A stretch of 53,122 bases of DNA from Bacillus sp. V3-13 (GCF_002860165.1 NZ_PGUZ01000032.1:1-53122), one strand, 5' to 3'. Numbered from the stretch's first letter, positions 25,440 through 35,210 are shown. The notes: a model not told the origin generated them from the sequence alone. A program made the numbers and translations.

Positions 25440-27164
25440 TTGGAGCGGCTTAAACAGATAAAATTGGCAAGTGGCGAAATCTGGGGCGGAATGCTTTCCA
25501 GAGTGTCTTTGCAGGCAAGATTGCTGGCGATTATCCTCAGCCTGCTGCTTGTCACGGTATCAAGCATCGCTTATATTTCTTTTGTGAAATCAAAAGAAAC
25601 GACGGTGCAATTGATGGAGCAGCGCCTCGAAAAAGAAGCTGAAACCATTAGTGAAATGGCAAAGAACTTAATGTTGATTTACGTTGGGAAGGAAGAAAAA
25701 TTCAGCGAAAAAATGGAGCAAGTAATTAAATCGCAGGATGCCGGGCTGGCACAGGACGATTTAAAAGGGGAATATTTTTTAATCAATGAAAAAGGGGCTG
25801 AACCGTTTCAGGTTAGCCGAAACTCGAAGCTCTCTTTTCCTGAATCTATTTTAACCGAGATTCGTTCGCTGGAAAAAGGAATTGTTCACCGGGAGATAAA
25901 TGGCCAGCTTTATACGATCTCTTTTTATAATATACAAGAGCTAAATGGCATATATACGATCGTCATTCCTCAGCAATTATATTTAAAAAATATTAATGAA
26001 ATGGCTACATACATGATCATTGCCGTTTTGATCAGCCTCGTCGCAACCTCGATTATCATCGCGCTTCTTGTCAGGAGTTTAACAAAACCTTTATCAAACC
26101 TGCGGGAAGTGATGAAGGAAATCAGGGATGGCAATTTGGAGCTTCAAATAGAGGCGAAGGCGTCCACACCGGAAATCAATTCATTGGTTAAAAGCTTTCA
26201 GGCGATGGTCTTGCAAATGAGGGAATTGCTATTTAACATTTCCAGAACAACAAACAACCTGTCGATGACGGGTAATGAGCTCAGGGAAATATCCAGCGAT
26301 GTGATCGCGCAAAATCACCAGTTAGTAGAGGCGATTCAGGTCGTCAAAGCAGGAGCCGAACAAACAGCCGGCAGTTCAGAGGAAAGTGTTCTTATGTTCC
26401 AGGAAATGAAAAGGTCGATCAACAATATTTTTATGAACATTGAGCAGATTACCGCTAAAGCGGACGCGATGAACCGTTCAGCTGCCCATGGAGAAAAGAG
26501 TGTTGCCGCAATGACTGAGTCCATAACCGGCTTCGCAGATGAGTTTCAAGGGGTTACTGGAACCATTCACGATGTTAGGAACCATTCCTCTTCGATTGCA
26601 AAAGTCATAAACTTAATTCAAGAAATTGCCGAACAAACCAAGCTGTTAGCACTAAACGCTGCCATTGAAGCAGCCAGGGCGGGTGATTCAGGAAAAGGCT
26701 TCGCTGTCGTTGCGGGTGAGGTCAGAAAGTTAGCAGATCAGTCTTCACGCGCTGCTGACGAAATTACGGCCACGATCCATGAAATGGAAAATGTTTCCCG
26801 GAAAGCTTCCCATGAATTTGAGAACATGCTGAATGGATTTGAAAGCCATTTAAACAATGCCTCTGTCAGCAGACAGGCATTTGACAGCTTAATGCTCGAA
26901 ATTGCAGAGGTTAATGCAATGATAGCTAATGTGCAAGCTTCACTGTCAGGATTGAACGATACACTGCCGAAAATGGAGCATGCCTCGGAAAGCTTCGTTT
27001 CTGTCTCACAGCAAACTGTTGCCAGTGCAGAAGAAATGATGGCTGCTTCCGAACAGCAAATGGAAAAAGTAAAGCTCAGCCATTCTGCAGGCGAGAAACT
27101 GACGACGTTATCCGAAGCATTGTCCGAATTGACGAAACATTATCGTTACAATGCCAAAAAATAA
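25440..27164 (+). CDS. Methyl-accepting chemotaxis protein (chemoreceptor)
   Basis: A 574-aa membrane receptor that senses ligand outside the cell and controls CheA. TM1 is at about 27-49, the external sensor at about 50-180 (about 130 aa, too short for a double-Cache unit I could name), TM2 at about 183-207, followed by HAMP. The conserved signalling hairpin [20 protein letters not shown], continuing [19 protein letters not shown], lies at about 398-440. The start is TTG at 25440, nine bases after GGGAGGGG. The ligand is unknown. No terminator follows except the hairpin-forming repeat at 27173. It has no counterpart here in B. subtilis, so it is probably lineage-specific. Confidence 0.93.
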   Translation: MERLKQIKLASGEIWGGMLSRVSLQARLLAIILSLLLVTVSSIAYISFVKSKETTVQLMEQRLEKEAETISEMAKNLMLIYVGKEEKFSEKMEQVIKSQDAGLAQDDLKGEYFLINEKGAEPFQVSRNSKLSFPESILTEIRSLEKGIVHREINGQLYTISFYNIQELNGIYTIVIPQQLYLKNINEMATYMIIAVLISLVATSIIIALLVRSLTKPLSNLREVMKEIRDGNLELQIEAKASTPEINSLVKSFQAMVLQMRELLFNISRTTNNLSMTGNELREISSDVIAQNHQLVEAIQVVKAGAEQTAGSSEESVLMFQEMKRSINNIFMNIEQITAKADAMNRSAAHGEKSVAAMTESITGFADEFQGVTGTIHDVRNHSSSIAKVINLIQEIAEQTKLLALNAAIEAARAGDSGKGFAVVAGEVRKLADQSSRAADEITATIHEMENVSRKASHEFENMLNGFESHLNNASVSRQAFDSLMLEIAEVNAMIANVQASLSGLNDTLPKMEHASESFVSVSQQTVASAEEMMAASEQQMEKVKLSHSAGEKLTTLSEALSELTKHYRYNAKK

Positions 27165-27172
27165 AATTTGTA

Positions 27173-27342
27173 TAAGAAAAGCGCAAGCGCCTTGGTCAGC
27201 CCCGACAAGCGCTGGAGGGCCTGACAGTGAAGTCGCTTTTTGACTTCATTGGCAGGACCGAAGCGACTCGAGGGGCTAGGCGCTGGAGCTGGACATCGAA
27301 ACGCCCAACTATATTTAGAAACGTTTATACTTTCCTATAGCT
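27173..27342 (+). repeat. Long-form GC-rich hairpin repeat, full copy
   Basis: Runs from TAAGAAAAGCGCAAGCGCC to TTTCCTATAG. I see no difference from the reverse complement of 13134-13303 over the full length, and the left-edge copy (1-60) matches its right half. It starts 8 bp after the chemoreceptor stop codon, and its internal stem-loop may end that transcript. Confidence 0.92.
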
Positions 27343-27421
27343 TAAAAAAATCTGTTCTAATTGATTGAGCGCGCGCATATATATTGGACAAACTCCCATT
27401 TCGACTGGAGGCCGCTTAATC

Positions 27422-27727
27422 ATGAAACGGATTGCAGGATTCCTCATTGCAGTATTGCTGATATATGTCATCTATTTTGATCTTAGCTCAGGTACTCTGC
27501 CGGGTGTAAAGGAACAAAAAACCGAGGCGAAGATGGAAACAAAGCCCGCTTATTTTGAATCAAGTGTTAAGCCGGGCGATACGGTATTGTCAATTATTGA
27601 AAAACACATAGATAAAGCTGTTCCCGTCCCTATTGAACAAGTGATTACCGATTTTCAGGGCCTTAATGATGGAGTGAAACCAAATGAAATCCAGATTGGC
27701 AAATCGTATAAGTTCCCTGAATATTGA
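27422..27727 (+). CDS. yqfZ: Membrane-anchored LysM-like protein (YqfZ type)
   Basis: A 101-aa protein with an N-terminal anchor (about 4-20, IAGFLIAVLLIYVIYFD), a short linker, and a C-terminal LysM-like domain (about 47-100: VKPGDTVLSIIEKH, ending in GVKPNEIQIGKSYKFPEY) expected to bind peptidoglycan outside the membrane. I start at the ATG at 27422, nine bases after TGGAGG. Position just upstream of ispG matches my recollection of B. subtilis yqfZ. Exact role unknown. Confidence 0.8.
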   Translation: MKRIAGFLIAVLLIYVIYFDLSSGTLPGVKEQKTEAKMETKPAYFESSVKPGDTVLSIIEKHIDKAVPVPIEQVITDFQGLNDGVKPNEIQIGKSYKFPEY

Positions 27728-27836
27728 TCAGCAAGGGTATCATATCCTTGTCAAATTCAGCAGTTCATTGATACAATGGAAGCATATTGGTTATAACACA
27801 GCTTGTGAATCCAATGTTTAAAGGAGAGAATCTCGC

Positions 27837-28952
27837 TTGAGTGAAATAATACATCGCACGAAAACCCGCCCTGTTAAAGTTGGCAATTTAACGATTGGCG
27901 GCAGCAATGAATTGTTTATCCAAAGCATGACAACGACAAAGACCCACGATGTCGAAGCGACCGTTGCGGAAATACTTCGTTTGGAAGAGGCAGGCTGCCA
28001 AATTGTCAGGGTGGCTTGCCCGGATGAGCGCGCCGCAAATGCGATACCGGAAATTAAAAAACGAATCAATATCCCGCTTGTTGTCGATATCCATTTTGAT
28101 TACAAGCTCGCTTTAAAGGCGATTGAAGGCGGAGCCGATAAGATTAGAATAAACCCGGGCAACATCGGAAAACGCGAAAAAGTGGAGGCTGTTGTGAAAG
28201 CAGCCAAAGAGAAAGGAATTCCGATCCGAATCGGTGTGAATGCCGGGTCCCTCGAACGCAAAATCCTCGAGAAATACGGCTATCCGACTGCGGACGGTAT
28301 GGTTGAGAGTGCTCTCCACCATATTAAAATTCTTGAAGATCTTGATTTTCACGATATCATCGTCTCCATGAAAGCGTCTGATGTCAATCTTGCGATTGAA
28401 GCGTATGAAAAGGCAGCACGGGCTTTTGATTACCCGCTTCACCTCGGCATCACCGAATCAGGAACGCTGTTCGCAGGAACGGTTAAAAGTGCAGCAGGGC
28501 TTGGAGCTATTTTAAGCAAAGGAATCGGAAACACACTGCGTATTTCCTTAAGTGCTGATCCGGTTGAAGAAGTGAAAGTCGCCAGGGAGCTGTTAAAAAG
28601 CTTTGGCCTTTCCTCCAATGCGGCAACTTTGATTTCATGCCCGACATGCGGAAGGATTGAAATTGATTTAATCAGTATCGCGAATGAAGTTGAAGAGTAT
28701 ATCCAAAAAATTAAAGCGCCGATTAAAGTAGCTGTGCTGGGCTGTGCGGTAAACGGTCCGGGGGAAGCCCGTGAAGCCGATATCGGCATCGCCGGTGCAA
28801 GAGGCGAAGGACTTCTTTTCCGCAAAGGAAAAATTGTCAGAAAGGTTCCGGAAGAGACAATGGTCGAGGAACTAAAAAAAGAAATTGATAAGATTGCAGC
28901 AGAATATTTTGAAGCGAAAGCTCTGGAACAACAAGAAGTTGTCCAACCATAA
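27837..28952 (+). CDS. ispG: 4-hydroxy-3-methylbut-2-en-1-yl diphosphate synthase IspG
   Basis: The iron-sulfur enzyme for the penultimate step of the MEP isoprenoid pathway (MEcPP to HMBPP). The TIM-barrel part starts with [12 protein letters not shown] and [15 protein letters not shown]. The cluster ligands are in [10 protein letters not shown] and GCAVNGPGE (about residues 265-305). 371 aa. A TTG start at 27837 follows AAAGGAGAG with eight-base spacing; no ATG is close. IspH, the next enzyme, is 7 kb away on the same strand. It is followed by a bidirectional terminator. Confidence 0.96.
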   Translation: MSEIIHRTKTRPVKVGNLTIGGSNELFIQSMTTTKTHDVEATVAEILRLEEAGCQIVRVACPDERAANAIPEIKKRINIPLVVDIHFDYKLALKAIEGGADKIRINPGNIGKREKVEAVVKAAKEKGIPIRIGVNAGSLERKILEKYGYPTADGMVESALHHIKILEDLDFHDIIVSMKASDVNLAIEAYEKAARAFDYPLHLGITESGTLFAGTVKSAAGLGAILSKGIGNTLRISLSADPVEEVKVARELLKSFGLSSNAATLISCPTCGRIEIDLISIANEVEEYIQKIKAPIKVAVLGCAVNGPGEAREADIGIAGARGEGLLFRKGKIVRKVPEETMVEELKKEIDKIAAEYFEAKALEQQEVVQP

Positions 28953-28956
28953 TTGT

Positions 28957-28988
28957 AAAAGACCCGGCGAACTTTGGCCGGGTCTTTT
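28957..28988. terminator. Bidirectional terminator between ispG and yqfX
   Basis: AAAAGACCCGGC pairs perfectly with GCCGGGTCTTTT around an eight-base loop. The plus strand ends in TTTTGCTTTT. It serves ispG and possibly yqfX. Confidence 0.85.
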
Positions 28989-29020
28989 GCTTTTCAATTG
29001 CTCCGTTATCTTGAAAAGCT

Positions 29021-29413
29021 TTAGAAAAACGGCAGGACAAACATCCCGACTATAATTGAGATCGCACCTATTCCAATCGCCCAGCCGCCAAGGCCGGCCG
29101 CCCCTCTTCTCAGCGCCACAAAGCCGAGAATAATCCCGGCCGCCCCAAAAAGGATTGGCATCACAAACAGGGATAAAATCGACAGCGCAAGGGCCGCGTA
29201 GCCGATACCCCGGCCGCTTGCAGCCACTTCACCCGTATTTCCCCCATTTGCATTGTTGTTATTCTTATTCCGTTCGACACGGACTGGAGCAGCGACCTCA
29301 GCTGCTGTCTCTTCACGAAAGTTTGTATCGTTATAGCTGGTCCCGACATCGGATATATTACGATTATTTTTTGCACCTTTATTTTGTTTATTTTGTCGTT
29401 GCTTTTCCGCCAT
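29021..29413 (-). CDS. yqfX: YqfX-type DUF4190 membrane protein
   Basis: A 130-aa protein. The N-terminal half is hydrophilic and rich in N, K and Q (with NKNNNNANGGNTG), and two hydrophobic helices fill the C-terminal half (about 75-98 and 108-129). The GIGYAALALSILSLF and GFVALRRGAAGLGG elements fit DUF4190. GAGGG lies before the ATG. Position next to ispG matches B. subtilis yqfX. The function is unknown. Confidence 0.82.
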   Translation of the reverse strand: MAEKQRQNKQNKGAKNNRNISDVGTSYNDTNFREETAAEVAAPVRVERNKNNNNANGGNTGEVAASGRGIGYAALALSILSLFVMPILFGAAGIILGFVALRRGAAGLGGWAIGIGAISIIVGMFVLPFF

Positions 29414-29605
29414 GTTAATCCCTCGCTTTCATAATGGAGCATTCATATTGTTTGCGACTTTACACAGTTTCATTATGTTAATGTTTGTCTACATTTTTCC
29501 TGTGTTCCCCACGGAAAAATGATTTTCCACTTCAAGTCTTTAGAAATCACTGTTCTTTTGATAATATAAAAGCAACAATGGAAAGACAGGAGCAGGATCA
29601 TCAGC

Positions 29606-30178
29606 ATGGGAAAACGTTTTGGTATTGATATCGACGGGACAGTTACTTGTCCGACGTCGATGATCCCTCATTTAAACAAAGCATTCAGCATGAACATAAC
29701 ATTAGAAGACATCAAACAGTACGATTTAAACCCGCTGGTCAATATTGGAGAGCACGAATTTGCCGCATGGTTTGCCGAAAACGAGCCGCTCATTTATTCC
29801 ACTTCACCGCTCGCCGAAGGGGCGGGGGACGTATTAGCCAAATGGCAAAAGGATCACGAGCTTTATTTTATCAGCGCACGAAGGCGAGACCTGCTTGCTT
29901 TGACAGAAGAATGGTTTTCCAAACAAGGCTTAACATACCACCATGTTGAATTAATTGGTTCACATGATAAAGTCGCCACAGCCAAAAAATATAACGTCGA
30001 TATTTTTTTTGAAGACAAACATGATAATGCCGTAATGATTCATGAAGCATGCCGGATTCCGGTAATCCTCTTTGATACCCCGTACAACCGCGATCCAATA
30101 CCTGAAGGGGTTATCCGCGTCCAAAATTGGCAGCAGGCGGCAATCTGGGTTGAAAATTGGTTGAAGGCCAGCAAATAA
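29606..30178 (+). CDS. yqfW: HAD-superfamily 5'-nucleotidase-like protein YqfW
   Basis: A 190-aa HAD hydrolase of the 5'(3')-deoxyribonucleotidase type. Motif I is DIDGT (residues 8-12), motif II is the Ser in YFISARRRDLLA (about 88-99), the Lys of motif III is in HDKVATAKKYNVDIFFEDK, and motif IV contributes the acidic EDKHD. It likely dephosphorylates a nucleotide; the true substrate is unknown. The ATG follows AGGAGCAGG at a rather long spacing. It is convergent with zur and shares a terminator. Confidence 0.88.
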   Translation: MGKRFGIDIDGTVTCPTSMIPHLNKAFSMNITLEDIKQYDLNPLVNIGEHEFAAWFAENEPLIYSTSPLAEGAGDVLAKWQKDHELYFISARRRDLLALTEEWFSKQGLTYHHVELIGSHDKVATAKKYNVDIFFEDKHDNAVMIHEACRIPVILFDTPYNRDPIPEGVIRVQNWQQAAIWVENWLKASK

Positions 30179-30180
30179 TA

Positions 30181-30223
30181 ACCAATAAAAAAACGGCTGG
30201 AAGTCAGCCGTTTTTTTATTGGT
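30181..30223. terminator. Perfect bidirectional terminator between yqfW and zur
   Basis: A 19-bp perfect inverted repeat (ACCAATAAAAAAACGGCTG with its complement) around GAAGT gives T-runs on both strands. It overlaps the last codons of zur. Confidence 0.92.
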
Positions 30224-30629
30224 AGCATTCCGGGCAGCGCCCGTAGATTTCAAATTTATGCCCTGAGACATCATAGCCTTTCAGATCTTCGTTCAAGCCT
30301 TTCATCGGGCATGTTTCAATTTCCTTTGTTTTTCCGCAGTCAAGACAGATAAAATGGTGGTGATGCTGTTTATGGGTACAAGAAAATCGAAAATGCTTTT
30401 CTCCTGACAGCTCGGTCATTTCAAAAATTCCCATATCAACAAATAAAGACAGGTTCCGGTAAATCGTATCAAAGCTCAGTCCCGGATAGTCGTCTTTCAT
30501 ATCCTCCAAAACATCCCGAGCCGTTAAATATTTATCGCTGGCAGCAAAAAGCTGCAGCATTTCTTCTCTTTTCCCTGTGTGTTTGTATCCCTGGTCCTTC
30601 AATAGCTTTAATGCTTCGTCCACATTCAT
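30216..30629 (-). CDS. zur: Zinc uptake regulator Zur (Fur family)
   Basis: A 137-aa zinc-dependent repressor. The winged HTH is at about 1-80 ([35 protein letters not shown]), the His-rich [15 protein letters not shown] (about 95-109) holds the first CxxC of the structural zinc site, and the second CPEC is at the extreme C-terminus. The His cluster plus znuBC as neighbours favour Zur over Fur or PerR. I start at the ATG at 30629 (MNVDEAL, as in B. subtilis Zur) six bases after AGAGGTG, not the ATG nine bases upstream. It lies downstream of znuB, and may be cotranscribed across 79 bp. Confidence 0.92.
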   Translation of the reverse strand: MNVDEALKLLKDQGYKHTGKREEMLQLFAASDKYLTARDVLEDMKDDYPGLSFDTIYRNLSLFVDMGIFEMTELSGEKHFRFSCTHKQHHHHFICLDCGKTKEIETCPMKGLNEDLKGYDVSGHKFEIYGRCPECYQ

Positions 30630-30708
30630 TTCATTCACCTCTTAATCCGCAATGAATCGGAAGAACCGGCCGCCTGAGCCGGATCCATCCAAAATTTCCT
30701 GCTGAAAC

Positions 30709-31551
30709 TTACACAGGTCTTGCCAATAAAACTTTTTTAAAAAGGATTGAAATCATTAAAATTGCCACAGCGATCATCACGATTGTGCCGCCTGGAGCCA
30801 AATCAAGATAATACGACAGTGTTAATCCGCCAAGAACCGACGTTTCGCCAAAGATCACGGAATAAAAAATGGTTTGTTTGAATCCCCTGGCAATGCGAAT
30901 ACTTGCAGCAACAGGCAGTGTCATCAGCGAGGATACTAAGAGGATCCCGACAATCCTCATTGACGCAGCAATGACGAGAGCCACCATAACAATAAAGATA
31001 AAATGGATACTTTTAGCAGCGATTCCGGAAGCCTTGGCGTGTTCTTCATCAAAGGATAATAGAAATAACTCCTTATAAAGCATGAAAATAACGGCAATCA
31101 CAAACAGGCTGATCACGACAATCGTCCACAGGTCTGTCCGGCTTACTGCGCTGACACTCCCAAATAAATAGCTGAATAAATCAGTATTAAAACCGTCTGC
31201 CAGTGAAATAAATACGACACCAAGCCCGATGCCACCCGAAAGGATAATCGGAATCGCGAGCTCCTGATAATGCTTGTATACGGTGCGAAGCTTTTCGATA
31301 AAAACGGAGCCGGCTACCGAAAAGGCCATTCCCATGTAGAGGGGATTCAGCCCGGCCAGTGCTGTGTAACGCTTCTCAAGAAGCAGGCTCGCTGCGATTC
31401 CGGCAAGGGTGACGTGGCTTAACGCATCCGCAATCAAGGATAACCTTCTTACAACTATAAAAACGCCAAGAAGCGGGGCGATGATCCCAATGATCATTCC
31501 AGTCAAAAAGGCATTTTGCAGAAATTCGTATTGAAGAATGTTGGCAATCAT
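30709..31551 (-). CDS. znuB: Zinc ABC transporter permease ZnuB
   Basis: A 280-aa membrane subunit of an ABC-3 family metal importer with about eight helices. The RRLSLIADALSHVTLAGIA element near 35-53 and AKASGIAAKSIHFIF near 178 are typical. It pairs with ZnuC, whose gene overlaps by 4 bp (ATGA). No znuA-like binding lipoprotein gene lies next to it, so that partner must be encoded elsewhere. Zinc rather than manganese is inferred from the adjacent zur and the Zur-box half-site upstream. Confidence 0.9.
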   Translation of the reverse strand: MIANILQYEFLQNAFLTGMIIGIIAPLLGVFIVVRRLSLIADALSHVTLAGIAASLLLEKRYTALAGLNPLYMGMAFSVAGSVFIEKLRTVYKHYQELAIPIILSGGIGLGVVFISLADGFNTDLFSYLFGSVSAVSRTDLWTIVVISLFVIAVIFMLYKELFLLSFDEEHAKASGIAAKSIHFIFIVMVALVIAASMRIVGILLVSSLMTLPVAASIRIARGFKQTIFYSVIFGETSVLGGLTLSYYLDLAPGGTIVMIAVAILMISILFKKVLLARPV

Positions 31552-32330
31552 TCGACACCTCCATGGGGAGCATGGTCATGTGTCAGCACATGGACGTCAT
31601 GACCGTAATATTCGGACATTTCATCCATTCTCAAGTGTTCAAATTCCTCGGTATTGCCATGGAAATGGAGATGCTTATTCAGGCAGGCAACATGGGTAAC
31701 TTTATCCGTTATCGTGCCTATATCATGGGTAACAAGCAAAAGGGTGATGCCGAGTTTTTTATTTAAACCGCCGAGCATTTGATAAAAAGCCTGTACATGT
31801 TGCGCATCAACCCCGACGGTCGGTTCATCCAAAATCAAAAGCTCAGGATCACTGACAAGTGCTCTTGCGATAAAGACCCGCTGTTGCTGCCCCCCGGATA
31901 ATTCCCCGATGTTTTTTTTGATGAATTTTTCAAGCCCGACCGATTTCACTGCCTGGAAAACCTTCAATTTGTCTTCCTTGTCCATAAACCGGAACATGCC
32001 AATTTTTTTTGTCAGTCCGCTGGCAACTACTTCAAAAACCGTTGCCGGAAACCCTGTGTTAAACGAGTTTGACTTTTGCGATACGAAACCGATTTTTTGC
32101 CAGTCCTTAAAGCGGCTGATCTCCTTTTCAAATAAGAAGATCTCCCCTTTTTGCGGCTTTAAAAGCCCGAGGATTAATTTTAGAAGTGTTGATTTGCCGG
32201 AACCGTTCGGACCGACAATACCGAGGAAGGAGCCTTTTAGAATCTGAAGGTTAATATCCTCAAGCACCAGTTCCTTCTCATACCGGTACGAAACATTATC
32301 TATCTTTACAATCGTCTCAGTTATATTCAA
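31548..32330 (-). CDS. znuC: Zinc ABC transporter ATP-binding protein ZnuC
   Basis: The 260-aa ATPase of the zinc importer: Walker A GPNGSGKST (about 39-47), signature [15 protein letters not shown], Walker B LLILDEPTVGVD, and the switch His in LLVTHDIG. The C-terminal tail is His-rich (HDVHVLTHDHAPHGG), possibly binding zinc. I favour the TTG at 32330, six bases after AGGTG; the GTG nine bases earlier would be part of the SD, though it remains possible. It is the first gene of znuCB(-zur). Confidence 0.9.
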   Translation of the reverse strand: MNITETIVKIDNVSYRYEKELVLEDINLQILKGSFLGIVGPNGSGKSTLLKLILGLLKPQKGEIFLFEKEISRFKDWQKIGFVSQKSNSFNTGFPATVFEVVASGLTKKIGMFRFMDKEDKLKVFQAVKSVGLEKFIKKNIGELSGGQQQRVFIARALVSDPELLILDEPTVGVDAQHVQAFYQMLGGLNKKLGITLLLVTHDIGTITDKVTHVACLNKHLHFHGNTEEFEHLRMDEMSEYYGHDVHVLTHDHAPHGGVE

Positions 32331-32353
32331 TCCTATCACCTAATTTAAGAATC

Positions 32354-32401
32354 ATTACGATTTACATTTTGTAGTATACAACAACCGGGTTTTAAAGTAA
32401 A
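32354..32401 (-). promoter_or_regulatory. znuC promoter with Zur-box half-site
   Basis: On the minus strand TTTACT (32401-32396), 17 bp, TATACT (32378-32373) forms a good sigma-A promoter. Just downstream is TAAATCGTAAT (32364-32354), exactly one half of the Bacillus Zur operator, followed by a weakly matching second half. Binding there would cover the transcription start, so zinc repression is likely. Confidence 0.7.
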
Positions 32402-32482
32402 GAAAACCCAGTCCATATTGAATTTTCACTTTTTGTCACGATTCCTGAATTGCGCTCATATGTTGCTAAAGAGGTGACGACG

Positions 32483-32737
32483 GTGAAAATTTTTCAAAAC
32501 ATCATTAATCACAAAATCAATACAATCTCCGCTGACGAATTACTGAAATATGCAAAACAATTTCAAATTAAGGTCAGCAGGCAGCAAGCGCAAAAAGTGG
32601 CGACATACTTAAGAGGAAAACAAATTAATATTTTTAATGATGCCGAGCGGACTGCATTAATCAAAGAAATTGCCAAGGTTGCCGGCCCGGACACAGCAAG
32701 GGAAGTCAACCGGATTTTTCTCGAACTTACTAAGTAA
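32483..32737 (+). CDS. yqfT: DUF2624 protein YqfT
   Basis: An 84-aa helical protein (DUF2624): MKIFQNIINHKINTISADEL at the start and GPDTAREVNRIFLELTK at the end. No membrane segment. The start is a GTG at 32483, six bases after AAAGAGGTG; the longer frame upstream lacks a site. The position between znuC and nfo matches B. subtilis yqfT. The function is unknown. Confidence 0.85.
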   Translation: MKIFQNIINHKINTISADELLKYAKQFQIKVSRQQAQKVATYLRGKQINIFNDAERTALIKEIAKVAGPDTAREVNRIFLELTK

Positions 32738-32752
32738 TCAAATTGAAACCAT

Positions 32753-32783
32753 AAAAAAAGCTGTGAATCTCACAGCTTTTTTT
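32753..32783. terminator. Bidirectional terminator between yqfT and nfo
   Basis: AAAAAAAGCTGTGA pairs perfectly with TCACAGCTTTTTTT around three bases, giving T-runs on both strands. The convergent genes share it. Confidence 0.92.
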
Positions 32784-32784
32784 A

Positions 32785-33678
32785 TTATCCGCGCATAATG
32801 TTGTCGAGAAGGTTGTCGTCAAATTTTTGTTCTCTCAGCATCGCTATTTCATGCTTGTAAGGTGCCTTTTTGTTTAGTTTATCTTCGCCAACATAAGGAG
32901 TTTCAAGGATTTTCGGAATGTTCGCCAGCTGAGGATGGTGAACGATATAGTTGAGAGCCTTAAAGCCGATCTGCCCGAATCCGATATTTTCATGGCGGTC
33001 TTTTCTCATTCCACGCGCATTTTTACTATCATTAATGTGCAGTACCTTCAATTTGTCAAGACCGATGATTTTATCAAACTCATTTAAAACTCCATCAAAA
33101 TCCTCGACAATATTGTAGCCTGCATCATGGGTATGGCATGTGTCAAAGCATACCGAAACATGATCGCTGTAATTGACACCATCCATAATCATCGCAAGCT
33201 CTTCGAACGTTTTTCCGCATTCAGAGCCTTTGCCAGCCATCGTTTCAAGCGCTACCTGGACATTGTCTTTACCTGTCAATACTTCATTAAGCCCTTCGAC
33301 TATTTTCTTAATGCCTGCTTCCGTCCCTTCGCCCACGTGCGCGCCGGGATGCAAAACGATTTGCTTCGCTCCGATTGCTTCGGTACGCTCAATTTCCGAC
33401 CTCAGGAAGTTCACCCCGAGCTCAAATGTAGCCGCATTAACGGCGTTTCCAATATTAATAATGTAGGGGGCATGCACGATGATTTCATCAATGCCGTTCG
33501 CTTCCATATGGCGCCACCCTTCTTCGATATTGAGATCTTCTATTTTCTTTCGCCGTGTATTTTGCGGTGCCCCTGTATAGATCATAAATGTATTTGAACC
33601 ATATGAAATAGCTTCTTCACTCGCAGCAAGCAGCATTTTTTTCCCGCTCATCGAAACGTGTGAACCAATTTTCAACAT
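32785..33678 (-). CDS. nfo: Endonuclease IV (AP endonuclease)
   Basis: Cuts DNA at abasic sites in base-excision repair, important in spores. Zinc-site motifs of the AP endonuclease 2 family are present: [14 protein letters not shown] (about 108), [13 protein letters not shown] (about 143), [13 protein letters not shown] (about 175) and [19 protein letters not shown]-like text near 215-232 ending in the metal ligands. The 297-aa length is normal. I use the ATG at 33678 after GGGAGAG. It lies 30 bp downstream of cshB and is probably cotranscribed. Confidence 0.94.
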   Translation of the reverse strand: MLKIGSHVSMSGKKMLLAASEEAISYGSNTFMIYTGAPQNTRRKKIEDLNIEEGWRHMEANGIDEIIVHAPYIINIGNAVNAATFELGVNFLRSEIERTEAIGAKQIVLHPGAHVGEGTEAGIKKIVEGLNEVLTGKDNVQVALETMAGKGSECGKTFEELAMIMDGVNYSDHVSVCFDTCHTHDAGYNIVEDFDGVLNEFDKIIGLDKLKVLHINDSKNARGMRKDRHENIGFGQIGFKALNYIVHHPQLANIPKILETPYVGEDKLNKKAPYKHEIAMLREQKFDDNLLDNIMRG

Positions 33679-33708
33679 ATTCTCTTCTCTCCCTATTTTA
33701 AGCAAAAG

Positions 33709-35022
33709 TTATTTTTTTCTTTGCACCCGCTTTTGCCTTTTTTTTATTTTAGCGACCTCGGCCTGCATTTTCTTTTTATAGCCGGGCTTTACTTTATTCG
33801 GCTTCCGGACCATCGACTTCGCCCGGACATCGAGGTCGTCCGCCTGCTTCTGGCGATTTTTGCGTTTGTTTCGATCGCCGGTTTCGACCAATTCGCCCTT
33901 CTGGATATCAACATTTTTAAATTGGATTCCGAGCTTTTCAAGCCGGTTCAGGGCATCCTCGTCGGAATCCTCATAAATCGTTAAAGCGACCCCTGACGCA
34001 CCTGCCCTGGCGGTGCGGCCAACACGGTGCACATAAAAATCCAAATCAGACGGCAATTCGATGTTCATAACATGGCTGACGCCCTCAATATCGATTCCTC
34101 GCGCCGCCAAATCAGTCGCAACAATGTACTGGAACTCAAGGTCGTTCACTTGTTTCATTACTTTCCTGCGCTCACGCGGACTTAAATCACCGTGGATTCT
34201 GCCAACTTTCAAGCCTTTTGCAAGCAAACCATCTGCGACTTGATCAGCCATTTTTTTTGTATTCGTGAAAACGATCGCCAAGTATGGATTGAAGATCTGC
34301 AGGCTTTCAAAAGCGATGTCAATCTTCGAACGGTGCCGCGCTGGAATGATGTAATGTGTAATCTTTTCTGCAGCAATTTGTTTTGGCTCAATATGGACAT
34401 AAGCCGGGTTTTCCATGTACTTCTTTAAAAACGGTTTCAGCTTTTCCGGAATCGTTGCCGAAAAGACGAGCATTTGAAGCTGTTCCGGCATCCTTGCCGC
34501 CACTTGGTCGACATCTTCAATAAACCCCATATCGAGCATTAAATCAGCTTCGTCAATAACAAGTGTGGAGGCTGTATAAACAATCAGCGCATGCTCCTTA
34601 ACTAGGTCGTTGATTCTTCCCGGCGTTCCAACGACAATGTGAGGCTGCGTTTTCAATTTATCAATCGTGCGCTGCTTGTCCGTTCCGCCAATGAAGCAGC
34701 GGGCAGAAATCATTTTGTCTTCGTCGCAATGCTTTGTAACTTTCAGGATTTCCCGATAAATTTGATTCGCCAGTTCACGGGTTGGTGCAGTAATGACGGC
34801 TTGCACTTCCTGTTTGTCAGGATCAATTTTATTCAGAATCGGCAGGATATAAGCATGCGTTTTTCCGGTGCCTGTCTGTGATTGGCCAATTGCGCTTTCA
34901 CCCTTCAGCACGATCGGAATGAGCCGGCGCTGTATTTCAGTCGGCTCCTGAAAGCCAAGATCGGCCACGGCTTCTACCAGGAAAGGCTTAAGCTTGTATT
35001 GTAAAAACTTCGTTTCAGTCAT
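33709..35022 (-). CDS. cshB: DEAD-box RNA helicase CshB
   Basis: An ATP-dependent RNA helicase; in B. subtilis CshB acts in ribosome assembly and cold adaptation. The 437-aa protein has the Q motif (LGFQEPTEIQRRLIP), motif I GQSQTGTGKTHAY, motif Ia PTRELANQ, motif II VIDEADLML, motif III SATIP, motif V ATDLAARGID and motif VI HRVGRTARAG. A basic tail (about 380-437, GYKKKMQAEVAKIKKRQKRV) likely binds RNA. GAGGAG precedes the ATG. It forms an operon with nfo. Confidence 0.94.
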   Translation of the reverse strand: MTETKFLQYKLKPFLVEAVADLGFQEPTEIQRRLIPIVLKGESAIGQSQTGTGKTHAYILPILNKIDPDKQEVQAVITAPTRELANQIYREILKVTKHCDEDKMISARCFIGGTDKQRTIDKLKTQPHIVVGTPGRINDLVKEHALIVYTASTLVIDEADLMLDMGFIEDVDQVAARMPEQLQMLVFSATIPEKLKPFLKKYMENPAYVHIEPKQIAAEKITHYIIPARHRSKIDIAFESLQIFNPYLAIVFTNTKKMADQVADGLLAKGLKVGRIHGDLSPRERRKVMKQVNDLEFQYIVATDLAARGIDIEGVSHVMNIELPSDLDFYVHRVGRTARAGASGVALTIYEDSDEDALNRLEKLGIQFKNVDIQKGELVETGDRNKRKNRQKQADDLDVRAKSMVRKPNKVKPGYKKKMQAEVAKIKKRQKRVQRKK

Positions 35023-35210
35023 TTGGTTAACTCCTCATATCATGAATTAAAGGTCGATCCTTATTACCCGTCCTGTAATTATAATAAAGTTTTCATTAAA
35101 TCTCCACTGCGGTATTTTGACCTCCCAGGTTGAGGAAACGGCCCTTATAGTATTTTCCAATTTCCAGCAATTAATGAAAGGAGCTTTTTTGTGCTCCACC
35201 TCTGCCCAAA

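Noticed and set aside
30181-30223. Palindrome at the end of zur as a repeat or recombination site
   Set aside because: Location between convergent genes and T-runs on both strands explain it fully as a bidirectional terminator.
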